From a gamma proteobacterium symbiont of Taylorina sp. (lineage in GTDB: Bacteria; Pseudomonadota; Gammaproteobacteria; GRL18), in contig JAHXIV010000005.1 in NCBI GenBank assembly GCA_025655455.1, positions 1-64,000 on the forward strand: a stretch of DNA of 64,000 bases, read 5' to 3'. This document shows positions 8,892 to 18,200 of the stretch, piece after piece. Below the pieces are notes generated by a model, which ran no database searches, was not told where the DNA came from, and was given only the letters and a program-made list of their open reading frames with translations. Position numbers and translations under genes: made by a program. The first letter of the stretch is position 1, and each line of letters begins with the position of its first letter.

Positions 8892-10162
8892 GCAGTCTTC
8901 CTAAAGGTTTAATCATTGTTCTGGATGGTCTTGGTGATCGCCCCATAGCAGAATTTAACGGTCTGACCCCTTTAGAAAAAGCACAGACCCCTTTTTTTGA
9001 TCAACTGGCCGCTCAGGGCATGTGTGCAATGGTCAATCCATTAACACCCGGTCTACCGGTGGGAACACATATCGGCATGGCTTTATTAATGGGCTTAGCA
9101 CCAAAAGATGCTGCCCATCTGGCAAGAGGTCCGGTAGAAGCTGCAGGTATTAACTTAGCCGTTCAGCCGGGAGATGTCATTTTACGTTGTAATTTTGCTC
9201 ATATTGAAGCCGAACAGGACAGATTGAAAGTATTAGATCGGAGAGCAGGCAGGATCAATCAGCAGACTGATATTCTGGCGCAGGCACTTAATTTAATAGA
9301 ACTACCCCATGGTATTAAGGCCACTTTTTATCCCACCACTCAACATAGAGCAGTATTACATTTACAGGGAAGAAATATATCCGCCAATATCAGCAATACC
9401 GACAGTCCTGAAATTATTCCCGGCTATGTTCAGCCATGCAAGCCGCTTGCTGATGAGGATGCTGCATTTCAAACAGCTGAAGCCATCAATTTTTTCTCTA
9501 ATCAGGCCTATCAGATTCTGCAGCAGCATCCGGTCAATCAACAACGAATAGCACAGGGCAATGCTCCGGCTTCAGGTATTTTATGCAGAAGCCCCGGTAA
9601 AATAAGCTCTATTCATAATTTACTCAATTATTATAAGATAAAAACGGCGGTTGTTTCTGCAGAATCGACCGTCATTGGTTTGGGCAAACTCTTTGGTTTT
9701 ACCAATATTAACCAGCCAACATTTACAGCATTACCTGATACTGACTTAAGCGCCAAAGTTACATCAGCTCTGCAGGCTTTGAAAACACATGACCTGGTCT
9801 ATTTGCATATTAAGGGAACTGATATCTGCGCACATGATCATCAGGCAAAACTAAAAACCCAATTTATTGAGGAAATTGATCAGGCACTTGCTGATATTGA
9901 TATCAGTGATATGGTTATCGCAGTCACCGCCGATCATTCAACCAATACCAACAGCGGATTACATAGCGGTGATCCTGTCCCGTCAATTTGTTACTCCCCT
10001 TATGGCCGGCGTGATAAAACAATACACTATTCCGAGCAGGACTGCATGAGGGGAGGCTTGGGATCGCTTTCTTCAAATGCATTTTTATTAACCATTTTAG
10101 ATCAAATGGGACAACTGCATAATTTCAAAAAAGAAGACACACTCTATTTAGAGTCCATATAA
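8888..10162 (+). CDS. apgM: Archaeal-type cofactor-independent phosphoglycerate mutase homologue (ApgM)
   Basis: Alkaline-phosphatase-superfamily metalloenzyme that in its family interconverts 3- and 2-phosphoglycerate. Visible motifs are the N-terminal metal aspartate in VLDGLGDRP (residues 11-19), KGTDICAHDH and TADHST, and HSGDPVP near the C-terminus. The 424-residue length fits ApgM rather than the ~510-residue bacterial iPGM. The nucleophile position normally reads P-x-G-S; here PGLPVGTHIG carries Thr60. Other members of the superfamily use threonine, so activity is plausible but specificity may differ. It is translationally coupled to the 2-phosphoglycerate kinase-like gene. Confidence 0.8.
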   Translation: MSSLPKGLIIVLDGLGDRPIAEFNGLTPLEKAQTPFFDQLAAQGMCAMVNPLTPGLPVGTHIGMALLMGLAPKDAAHLARGPVEAAGINLAVQPGDVILRCNFAHIEAEQDRLKVLDRRAGRINQQTDILAQALNLIELPHGIKATFYPTTQHRAVLHLQGRNISANISNTDSPEIIPGYVQPCKPLADEDAAFQTAEAINFFSNQAYQILQQHPVNQQRIAQGNAPASGILCRSPGKISSIHNLLNYYKIKTAVVSAESTVIGLGKLFGFTNINQPTFTALPDTDLSAKVTSALQALKTHDLVYLHIKGTDICAHDHQAKLKTQFIEEIDQALADIDISDMVIAVTADHSTNTNSGLHSGDPVPSICYSPYGRRDKTIHYSEQDCMRGGLGSLSSNAFLLTILDQMGQLHNFKKEDTLYLESI

Positions 10163-10238
10163 TGGTAGAATAATTCATTGTAATTATCAATTTTATTGAC
10201 TATTCTTAAAGCGGTTACATATAACCAAGGGGAATGAG

Positions 10239-10469
10239 GTGACAGATAGTATTGATCCTATTTTTTTAAATATTTTATATGCCTGTATGGGTGGAGTTTT
10301 AACTTTATTCTTTATGTGGTTTGGCTGTAAATTGTTCAGCCATATTGTAAGTTTCAGCATTCCCGATCAGTTAGCCAAGGGGAATATTGCTGTTGGCCTG
10401 ATGCTGATGGGGATGTTTATCGGTATTGGAACAGCATTGGGACTGGTGATTGGTTTGGGACTCAACTAA
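10239..10469 (+). CDS. Small two-helix membrane protein, DUF350-like
   Basis: A 76-residue protein with a GTG start preceded by an AAGGGGA ribosome site. Two hydrophobic segments are visible (about residues 10-32 and 48-74) with a short polar loop containing IPDQLAKGNIAVG, a pattern of the DUF350/UPF0719 inner-membrane family. The function is unknown. Its stop is directly followed by the ATG of the lytic transglycosylase, so the two are co-translated. The family call rests on that loop motif and size. Confidence 0.6.
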   Translation: MTDSIDPIFLNILYACMGGVLTLFFMWFGCKLFSHIVSFSIPDQLAKGNIAVGLMLMGMFIGIGTALGLVIGLGLN

Positions 10470-11060
10470 ATGTTCTGGCGCAGCATCAGTTTATGGGCAA
10501 TTGTGCTACTTGTCCCTGCTATAGCGATGGCTAATGTCTACAAGCATGTAGAACACAAGCACTGGAGTAAAAAATATGATCGTCACTTTCGTAAAAACAC
10601 CAAACATTATTTTGGTGTTGGATTTGACTGGCATTGGTTTAAGGCACAGGGTATTGCTGAATCCGGTCTAAATCCGAATGCAAAAAGTGCTGTCGGTGCC
10701 ATTGGTATTATGCAGATTATGCCCGAAACCTATAATGAAATCCTGAAACAGAAAAAAAATTTAGGTGAGATCAATAACCCCCGCTGGAATATTGCCGCTG
10801 CAATTTTTTATAATCGGCAATTATATAAGCGTTGGGAAAAAAGAAATATAACGCCAAAAGAACGTTTAAAATTTACCTTTGCCAGCTATAATGCCGGCTT
10901 TACGCGCATATTAAAGGCACGCAATAAAGCTAAAAAAGCTCATCCAGACAATCTTGAAGCCATTTCCAGATGGAAAAATATTGCTTCATATGCTCCTCCT
11001 GCAACTCGTCATTATGTACGTCGCATTAATGACTTAGTCGCTATCCGATCTCATAAATAA
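10470..11060 (+). CDS. Secreted lytic transglycosylase, SLT domain
   Basis: Peptidoglycan lytic transglycosylase (GH23-like). A signal peptide ends near residue 21. The catalytic glutamate is E64 in GIAESGLNPNA, followed by the family signatures GAIGIMQIMPET and, near the end, SYNAGF. At 196 residues it is essentially a bare SLT domain without accessory modules. It starts directly after the stop of the preceding small membrane protein. It probably trims murein in the periplasm. No lipobox is seen, so a soluble periplasmic form is expected. Confidence 0.85.
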   Translation: MFWRSISLWAIVLLVPAIAMANVYKHVEHKHWSKKYDRHFRKNTKHYFGVGFDWHWFKAQGIAESGLNPNAKSAVGAIGIMQIMPETYNEILKQKKNLGEINNPRWNIAAAIFYNRQLYKRWEKRNITPKERLKFTFASYNAGFTRILKARNKAKKAHPDNLEAISRWKNIASYAPPATRHYVRRINDLVAIRSHK

Positions 11061-11081
11061 AAAACATTTTAACATTAACGC

Positions 11082-11110
11082 TTGCTTATATTAGAGTTCC
11101 ATTATATACT
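11082..11110 (+). promoter_or_regulatory. Sigma-70 type promoter for the sulfur-globule-like gene
   Basis: TTGCTT at 11082-11087 and TATACT at 11105-11110 are separated by 17 bases. They leave a leader of about 100 bases before the ATG at 11219, which is served by a strong GGAGAG site at 11208-11213. Such a good promoter and ribosome site agree with an abundant structural protein. Confidence 0.6.
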
Positions 11111-11218
11111 ATCCGAAATCAACAGAAAGATTGAAACAAAAAAAGAGTAATAATAATTGCTTTTTGTTATCAATCAGTAACATGAATACACATTAATTAA
11201 ATATTTTGGAGAGTATCA

Positions 11219-11623
11219 ATGAAAAAATTATTAATCGCTGTAGCAATAGCTGCTACTACAGTTTCTATGTCTGCAAGTGCATTTTGGGATGATGGCAACA
11301 GCAATACTAACTGGAATGGTTCTGGCTATAACAATATGAATAACAATGCTTACGGCAATGGTTATGGAAATGGCTGGGGCGATGGTTCTGGTGATGCAGA
11401 TATGGATGGCGATGTAGAAATCACTATAAAAGCTCGTGGTCGTGGCCGTGGTAAAGGCAACACACGCGGATCTGCTTATGGCAGCGGTAATAGCAATTAC
11501 AATGGTTATAACAACATGGATTATCGTGGTAATGGTTACAATAATTACCAGAATACTCCTTCTTATTCTGGCTATGGCGCTCCTTATGGATATGCCCCAC
11601 AAGCACCTGCTGCTGCTAAGTAA
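11219..11623 (+). CDS. Sulfur globule envelope protein-like, Gly/Asn/Tyr-rich secreted protein
   Basis: A 134-residue protein with a clear signal peptide (cut after SASA at about residue 21). The mature part is low-complexity: Asn/Gly/Tyr repeats, a short acidic stretch (GDADMDGDVE), a central ITIKARGRGRGKG segment, then GY-rich repeats and an Ala/Pro tail. This composition and order resemble sulfur globule proteins, which coat periplasmic sulfur deposits in purple and colourless sulfur bacteria. Its own promoter and a downstream hairpin make it monocistronic. It could instead be another low-complexity surface protein; the call rests on composition and architecture, not on a catalytic motif. 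Confidence 0.6.
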   Translation: MKKLLIAVAIAATTVSMSASAFWDDGNSNTNWNGSGYNNMNNNAYGNGYGNGWGDGSGDADMDGDVEITIKARGRGRGKGNTRGSAYGSGNSNYNGYNNMDYRGNGYNNYQNTPSYSGYGAPYGYAPQAPAAAK

Positions 11624-11643
11624 TTAAGCAGTGGATTTGATTT

Positions 11644-11681
11644 TTCTGGTAGCCGGTTCCCCCCCTTATTGACTACCAGAA
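11644..11681 (+). terminator. Hairpin after the sulfur-globule-like gene
   Basis: TTCTGGTAG (11644-11652) pairs perfectly with CTACCAGAA (11673-11681). It lies 20 bases after the stop and is followed by an AT-rich tract rather than a clean T run. It may terminate or stabilise the upstream transcript. Confidence 0.45.
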
Positions 11682-11743
11682 TAAATCATTTAATTTTATA
11701 TTTATCCGTCATAAGCACTTCCCCTCTATTTGCCTTGCAAAAT

Positions 11744-12307
11744 TTATAAGTTAAATATTATATAGCTGCCCGCTGCTTCTTTCATTTCATTCAAAGTCGG
11801 CAACTCAGCAAGAAATGGCTCATCTTCTGCACCACGACAGGTTAAGGATCTGACCTGAGTAGTTTGTTCTGATGCATCCTGAGGCGATAATTTAAAGCGA
11901 TAGAAGCGTTTAATATTCACAGGAGAACCACGCCCCCCGCCAAAGGCGTAATGCCAGGAAGATAAATCCAGAGAGGCAAGCATCATTGTCTTTCTCATAA
12001 CAATAGGACTCTCATCCTGAATAATAGAAACCACATCGAATACCCCCGGCTCTATTATCTGTTTAGATTCACTGACGGTATTGATGCGTACTTCACAATT
12101 AATATTATAAAGATTAATAGCAGTATGACTGAGCAACTCTCCATTTTGAAAAAAAGCTCTGGCAGAATTTGCAGGCACGCTTAATTGCCGTGTAATTTCT
12201 ATTGTTGCATCAGGTATTGCCTGAAAATATGAATCCTCTGTCTTGATAGAAGTACTCTGACAAGCCGTTAATAAAATAATTATAAAGATTATTAAAATGT
12301 TGATCAT
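11744..12307 (-). CDS. Putative lipoprotein of unknown function
   Basis: The 187-residue product begins with a short hydrophobic helix ending in the lipobox LLTAC (Cys at about residue 16), so it should be lipid-anchored after export. I do not recognise the mature domain. Two cysteines (NINCEV and SLTCRG) may form a disulfide. It follows trpB by 2 bases on the same strand, so it is probably co-transcribed with it; nothing suggests a role in tryptophan synthesis. Confidence 0.65.
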   Translation of the reverse strand: MINILIIFIIILLTACQSTSIKTEDSYFQAIPDATIEITRQLSVPANSARAFFQNGELLSHTAINLYNINCEVRINTVSESKQIIEPGVFDVVSIIQDESPIVMRKTMMLASLDLSSWHYAFGGGRGSPVNIKRFYRFKLSPQDASEQTTQVRSLTCRGAEDEPFLAELPTLNEMKEAAGSYIIFNL

Positions 12308-12309
12308 AA

Positions 12310-13515
12310 TTACTCCAAATTTAATCGCTCTGCAACAAAGTCAATGTCTTTATCGCCACGACCACTAAGATTGATCAAAATACGCTGATCTTTATCCAGT
12401 GTCGCGGCCAGTTTCATTGCATAAGCCACTGCGTGGGCACTTTCCAGTGCCGGAATAATACCTTCCTCACGAGATAAGTCCATAAAAGCATCCAGACATT
12501 CTTTATCTGTAGCAGTTTCATATTGAACACGCTCAATATCTTTTAAATAACAATGCTGTGGACCAACACCGGGATAGTCCAGACCTGATGCAATGGAATA
12601 CACAGGCAAGGGCTCACCTTCATTATCCTGTAACAAGTAACAACTAAAACCATGAATAACACCCGGTGAGCCTTTACTCATTGTAGCCGCATGATCCGGG
12701 GTATCTAAACCTTTTCCGGAAGGTTCAACTCCAATCATCTGAACTTTTCCATCCTCTAAAAATGCAGTAAATAAGCCCATTGCATTACTTCCCCCACCCA
12801 CGCAGGCTATTAAATAATCAGGCAATGCATTTTCCATGGTCATAAATTGTGCTCGAGCCTCAATACCGACAATCGATTGAAAATCTCTGACCATCATCGG
12901 GAAAGGGTGTGGACCCACCACAGAACCAATAGCATAAAGAGAGTTCACCGGATCCTGAAGATAAGCCTCAAATGCACTATCCACGGCATCTTTTAAAGTT
13001 CGTGTACCACGACTGACAGGGATCACATCCGCCCCAAGTATTTTCATGCGAATAACATTAGGGTGCTCTTTTTCAATATCAACTTCCCCCATATGTATTT
13101 CACATTGAATTCCCACCAATGAACAGGCTGAGGCCAGAGCTACCCCATGTTGACCGGCTCCTGTTTCTGCCAGCACTTTGGTTTTACCCATGTGTTTAGC
13201 CAATAAGGCTTCACCCAGGCAATGATTGATTTTGTGTGCTCCGGTATGGTTTAAGTCTTCACGCTTCAAATAAATTTGGGCACCACCACATTTTTTAGTC
13301 AAATTTTTTGCATGATAAACAGGACTGGGGCGACCCACAAAATGAGTCATTAAATCTGCTAATTCATTTTTGAAAGCATCGGTATCTTTAATTTCAAGGT
13401 AGGCATCATTAATGCCATCCATAATTTCTTTAAGTTCAGGAGGCAATTGCTGACCACCATATTCACCAAAAAACCCGCTATTATCCGGCATAGGAAGAAA
13501 GTCTGTCGTACTCAT
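12310..13515 (-). CDS. trpB: Tryptophan synthase beta chain
   Basis: PLP enzyme that condenses indole with serine to make tryptophan. The Schiff-base lysine is K95 in GAHKINH, and the phosphate-binding loop [10 protein letters not shown] is present. The 401-residue length and start [10 protein letters not shown] fit TrpB1. No trpA or trpF is adjacent; the downstream partner is an unrelated lipoprotein, so the alpha subunit must be encoded elsewhere. Its 256-base leader holds two tandem copies of the 88-bp palindromic repeat. The enzyme assignment is secure. Confidence 0.95.
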   Translation of the reverse strand: MSTTDFLPMPDNSGFFGEYGGQQLPPELKEIMDGINDAYLEIKDTDAFKNELADLMTHFVGRPSPVYHAKNLTKKCGGAQIYLKREDLNHTGAHKINHCLGEALLAKHMGKTKVLAETGAGQHGVALASACSLVGIQCEIHMGEVDIEKEHPNVIRMKILGADVIPVSRGTRTLKDAVDSAFEAYLQDPVNSLYAIGSVVGPHPFPMMVRDFQSIVGIEARAQFMTMENALPDYLIACVGGGSNAMGLFTAFLEDGKVQMIGVEPSGKGLDTPDHAATMSKGSPGVIHGFSCYLLQDNEGEPLPVYSIASGLDYPGVGPQHCYLKDIERVQYETATDKECLDAFMDLSREEGIIPALESAHAVAYAMKLAATLDKDQRILINLSGRGDKDIDFVAERLNLE

Positions 13516-13535
13516 AAATTGTCCTTTGCACTCTT

Positions 13536-13623
13536 AATCAAACATGAATTTGTCACCACTGTCTCTTTGCAAGAAAAAATGTCTGCAAAACAACAGTGGA
13601 CAAGTTTATTGGCTGAAGGCTCT
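13536..13623 (+). repeat. 88-bp palindromic repeat, first tandem copy upstream of trpB
   Basis: It starts near AATCAAACATGAATTTGTC and ends in GTTTATTGGCTGAAGGCTCT. The segment AACAGTGGACAAGTTTATTG is identical to the next copy. The left half (TTTGTCACCACTGTC) is closest to the copy at 44833. TTTGC and GCAAA around the centre form part of a hairpin. Confidence 0.8.
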
Positions 13624-13711
13624 CAATCAAACATTAACCTGTCCACTGTCTTATTTGCAGGTGAAGATGTTTGCAAAACAACAGTGGACAAGTTTATTGG
13701 CTGAAGGCTCT
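13624..13711 (+). repeat. 88-bp palindromic repeat, second tandem copy upstream of trpB
   Basis: Immediately adjacent to the first copy. TGTCCACTGT near 13640 pairs with ACAGTGGACA near 13680, and TTTGCA pairs with TGCAAA nearer the centre, giving a long interrupted hairpin. Its left half is closest to the copy inside pqiC and to the fragment at 15168. Confidence 0.82.
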
Positions 13712-13771
13712 TATTATATGACTTGGCTATTCAAGTTAACGTTAACATATTGCTATAGTATAGCCTATATT

Positions 13772-15154
13772 TTATTTATTATTTTCAGTTAATTTTACCA
13801 GCTGGTTTTCATACTGATATTGAAAAAGTTGAACCCCCTCTAAATCAAAGCGCTGCTTTAAAGCAAGACGAACTTCCCGACCCACCATCCACTGTGACTG
13901 AGGAGCTGATTTTATACGAAATTTCACTTCTATTCCGGTCGCAGTAAATGCATTAATACCCAATAATTCTACATCCCCAAGCATCTCATTCAATAAATCC
14001 GGGGCCGTGCGCAAATCACTCACTACCTCCCGAATGATAGCAAAGACCTTATCAATATCCTGATTCACATCGACATAAAAATTAATCACTGAATTTGCAT
14101 AACCCTTGCCATAATTAATCACTGAATGAATATCACCATTGGGTACAAAGATCACATTACCATCATAATTTCGTAATTTGGTAAAACGCAGATTAATATC
14201 CTCCACATTACCTGAATATTGTCCGATAGAAACAAAATCATTAACACCGTATTGACCCTCCAGCACGATAAAAAGGCCTGAGAAAATATCTTTAATAAAT
14301 TGCTGTGCACCAAAGCCGATTGCTACACTAAAGACACCGGCACCTGCCAGGGTTGTATTTGAGTCAAAGCCGAATAGTTCAAGAATAAAGAAAATAGCTA
14401 TGGCAATAATTAATATGGACACTGCCCAGCTGAAAATTCGTAAAAAAGTGCGTGCCCTCAAAGAGCGGACTGAATGCCCTTTATTACCCCGAAAAATTAA
14501 CAGCTTATCAAACAAATCAACCAGCTTATCCTTGGCAAACAAAATGATAAACATAACTAGCATGATAAAAACAATAATTAAAGCTTTCTTTCTGGGACTA
14601 TAGCGTTTACTTTTTTCTTTTTCTAACTGGTGTAACTGTTCTTTTAAGTGTGTAATTTCATCTTGCTGCTTTGATGATTTTTCATAGGCTTTTTTAGCCT
14701 TTTTGTTATTTATTTTTAACTCATCCTGTAAACTCTGATATTGTTTTTCTAATTGCCTGGACTTTTTTGTTAATTGATTAATATCTGCTTTTGACTTTGG
14801 TGTATCTGTCTCTTTTATCTTTGTTTGTGTTTCTTCCAGTTCCTGCTTAAGCTCATCCACTTTATTCTGAGTGGCTTTCTTTTCCTGCAGTGCTTTTTGG
14901 CTTTCAATAACAGCATTACTAGCCTCTTTCTTTTTTTCATCCAGAGTCATTTTCGTTGAATCACTAAGCTCTTCCAGGGCTTTGGATTCCAAAGCCCTGG
15001 CATTTATTGAAATATCTTCCTCATCAGAGCTTTTTGGGGATACTGCTTTTTCTTTTTTTACTACATCTGAAATTTTCTGTGTCACCGCCATAGACTGATT
15101 GAAAATAACAGACAGAAGAAATACTAATAATGCTGAAAATAGAATTTGTTTCAT
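13772..15154 (-). CDS. MscS-family mechanosensitive channel with coiled-coil periplasmic domain
   Basis: Inner-membrane channel that opens under membrane tension or feeds an osmotic response. From the ATG at 15154 (upstream GGGA ribosome site) the protein is about 460 residues: signal peptide to about residue 25, a long charged coiled coil (about 45-190), membrane segments (about 195-300), then the MscS pore helix and beta domain with GFGAQQFIKDIFSGLF and the C-terminal cytoplasmic domain. The reading frame stays open further upstream but overlaps the SNF2 gene, so the later ATG with signal peptide is preferred. A fragment of the 88-bp repeat lies just before its ribosome site. Confidence 0.85.
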   Translation of the reverse strand: MKQILFSALLVFLLSVIFNQSMAVTQKISDVVKKEKAVSPKSSDEEDISINARALESKALEELSDSTKMTLDEKKKEASNAVIESQKALQEKKATQNKVDELKQELEETQTKIKETDTPKSKADINQLTKKSRQLEKQYQSLQDELKINNKKAKKAYEKSSKQQDEITHLKEQLHQLEKEKSKRYSPRKKALIIVFIMLVMFIILFAKDKLVDLFDKLLIFRGNKGHSVRSLRARTFLRIFSWAVSILIIAIAIFFILELFGFDSNTTLAGAGVFSVAIGFGAQQFIKDIFSGLFIVLEGQYGVNDFVSIGQYSGNVEDINLRFTKLRNYDGNVIFVPNGDIHSVINYGKGYANSVINFYVDVNQDIDKVFAIIREVVSDLRTAPDLLNEMLGDVELLGINAFTATGIEVKFRIKSAPQSQWMVGREVRLALKQRFDLEGVQLFQYQYENQLVKLTENNK

Positions 15155-15167
15155 TAACGTTCCCTTA

Positions 15168-15199
15168 TCAAACATAAAACTATGCCTCTGTCTTATTTG
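15168..15199 (+). repeat. Fragment of the 88-bp palindromic repeat in the mscS leader
   Basis: TATCAAACATAAAACTATGC followed by CTCTGTCTTATTTG matches the left third of the copy at 13624 with a few mismatches; the right half is missing. It is probably a degenerate remnant. Confidence 0.5.
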
Positions 15200-15218
15200 A
15201 GAATTAAGTATTTTATTT

Positions 15219-18200
15219 CTAATCCAGTGGTTTAAGCAATTCCAACAAGTCATCCTGAGAGAATTTAGGAGACTCTGAAGTTGAACTATCTTGATTAGTC
15301 TCTTTGTTTGGCTTATCCTGATAAAGTGCATCTGCCAGTTTTTGCTTGTTTTTCTGCATCAATAATATTTTTTCTTCTACAGTTTCTTCAGTTAATAGCT
15401 TATAAACGAAAACGGGTTTATCCTGTCCTATACGATGAGCACGGTCAGTTGCCTGCCGTTCTACTGCAGGATTCCACCAGGGATCATAGTGAATGACAGT
15501 ATCTGCTGCTGTTAAGTTGAGTCCAACTCCCCCAGCTTTGAGGCTGATCAGAAAGACTTCGCTACCACCCTCCTGAAAATTAGTAATAACTTCATCTCTA
15601 TTGCGTGTCTGACCTGTCAATTTACTATATGATATCGATTCTTTCAGCAGTTCCTGCTCAATGATATCCAGCATTTTTACAAACTGAGAAAAGATAATGA
15701 TTTTACGCCCTTCCTCAACCATTTCAGGCACCATTTCCATTAACATTTCCAGCTTGGCTGATTCTTTTACATCTTTGGCCTTTGTCAATGAAAGTATTCT
15801 TGGATCACAGCAGGTCTGACGTAATTTTAATAAGGCATCCAGAATCATAATATGACTGCGTGCCAGACCTTTTTTACTAATTTCATCGCGCACCTGCTTG
15901 TCCATGGCAAGACGTACCGTTTCATAGAGATCGCGCTGTTTACCCGAGAGAGGTACGGTACGAATGATTTCAGTTTTTGCCGGTAGTTCTGTTGCCACCA
16001 TTTCCTTGGTACGACGCAGCATAAAAGGTATGACACGCTTATGTAATTGCATCTGTCGATCATAGTCACCTTTTTTCTCAATGGGTGATCTAAACAGTCG
16101 ATTAAAACGTTCCTGAGCACCCAGAAAACCAGGCATTAGAAAATGAAATAAAGACCAGAGTTCACCCAGATGGTTTTCCATTGGTGTTCCGGTTAAACAT
16201 AAACGATGTTGTGATTTCAGTTTAAAAATCACTTGTGAGCGTTTAGAACGGGCATTTTTTATATTTTGTGCTTCATCTAAAATAACAAAATGATAGTCCT
16301 GTTCTGAGTGAAAATCTTTATCCCTAAGCATCAAAGAATAAGTGGTCAGTATAATATCATAGTGACTAATTTCAGAAAAAAGTACCTGGCGTTCAGAACC
16401 ATGTAATAATAAAACTTTAAGATCGGGGGTAAATTTTTCAGCCTCACGTCTCCAGTTACCCATTAAACTGGTAGGAGCAATCACTAATGAGGGGGATTTA
16501 AGCTTGTTACTTTGTTTTTCATAAAGTAAATGGGCAAGTGCCTGCACTGTTTTCCCCAGCCCCATATCATCGGCTAAAATACCATTAAACTGGTATTCAC
16601 GCATAAACTGTAACCAGTCTAAGCCATACAATTGATAATCTCTTAATTCAGCTTTCAGATTATCCGGTACTTTAACAGATTGTATGCCTTTAAAATCCAG
16701 TAATTTTTTGCTTAACCGCTGTAATTGCTCAGCCCCTTTCCACTTCAATTTAGGATCATTTAATAATTGAGTTAGCTGCATGCCCTGATGTTTACTCAGA
16801 ACCAGATTACCTTCAGCATTAAGCGCCTTGCTGTCATAAAGTTCCACCAGAGTATCATAAATACCCATAATTCGGGCTGAAGGTAATTTTACCCAACGTG
16901 GGTTATTCTCATCCTCGGATACCGGCATAATAATATGCTCACGAGACAGAATTTTTTCTTTCAATTGAACAGGATCTTTTTCCAGAGCTAAAAGCTCAAC
17001 CAGAGAGGGCAATAAATTAATTGTTTTTCCATCAAGTTCAATACCCAGACTAATCTCAAACCAGTCGTTAGCCTCTTTTTCTTCCAGTTCACCATACCAT
17101 TCTTCTACTTCTTCAATCTGCATGTGGAAGTTATCATCAAAATGAAAATGCCATCCCTGTAGTTCTAGTTCAGGGATCAGATCATATTGAAAATCATGCC
17201 AATACCAAAGCACAGCGGTTGCTGATTCAGCCACCAGAGTTTGATCCAATAGATGAAATTGTCTGCGATCTATATTAGGCAATTGACTGACCGGAACAAA
17301 ATGGTGCTTCTTCAAAATATCGACACAGGCTTTCTCAAATACTGTATCTCTGCTGATCTGGTATTGTTTTTGTTGTTCAATTATCCGGTAGATGGCCGAT
17401 TTTTTTTCCGGCTGAATAATATGTCCATCATAATCAAAGCGCAGACTTAACACATGCACACGGCGTTTTTCCTGCATCAGACTGTCCATGACATCAACTT
17501 CAACACTATGTAGTAACACATCTGCAAACGGTGCAGCTGCAATATTAACCAGTTCTTTAGTAGAATCCAGGGGTACTGGTATTTCACTTTCAGGCCAAAT
17601 TTGCAGCAATTGCTCACTCACCTGTTCCGCCATGGAGAAGGGTATGGGTGGTGCATTAATAAGCTGCTGGATTTGCTCTATATCCATTTCATCATTTTGA
17701 GCAGAACCAATATGATGGGTGAAGGTATCAATATAATAATAGCGATTTAAATAAAACAGTTCCTGTAAAGAAGATTGTGAATGAACATTAACCACCAGAT
17801 TAAAATTATCGCCTTCCCGCTGCCAGGCCAATTTTAAGGGACGTTGTTCCCCTAATGTTATAATTTCTGAGTTTTCATGGCTTTGCCAAAAACATTTTTC
17901 AGTTTTCAGCAGCTTTTGTAAAGTCAGTTCACCCACATCACCTTTAAGAAGGTAGTTATGCTGATAATAAGATCTGTCTATTAACTGACTTTGCAGCAAG
18001 CCGGCAATTTCAATATCCAGCTCAGTATATTCATAATTAAGATATGAGGCACTATAAGAATCCGTCAGATCATCCAGATCCTGACTCTTCCCTTTGCCAT
18101 ATCCACCTTTTTTTAATCGTCTGGTGGACAGACCGACCACTTCAATACCCGCTTCCACTTCAGATGGACTAAGCACATAAATTAAAACACTATTACTCGC

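Noticed and set aside
10196..10225. Promoter TTGACT...TATAAC before the small membrane gene
   Set aside because: The boxes look good, but transcription would start within the ribosome site 7 bases before the GTG, so it is not convincing.
11231..11602. Long minus-strand frames opposite the sulfur-globule-like gene
   Set aside because: They arise from the repetitive Gly/Asn codons of the real gene; the predicted peptides are low-complexity and have no ribosome site.
15155..15331. N-terminal extension of the MscS protein
   Set aside because: The frame is open but overlaps the SNF2 gene by 113 bases; the ATG at 15154 has a ribosome site and a proper signal peptide.
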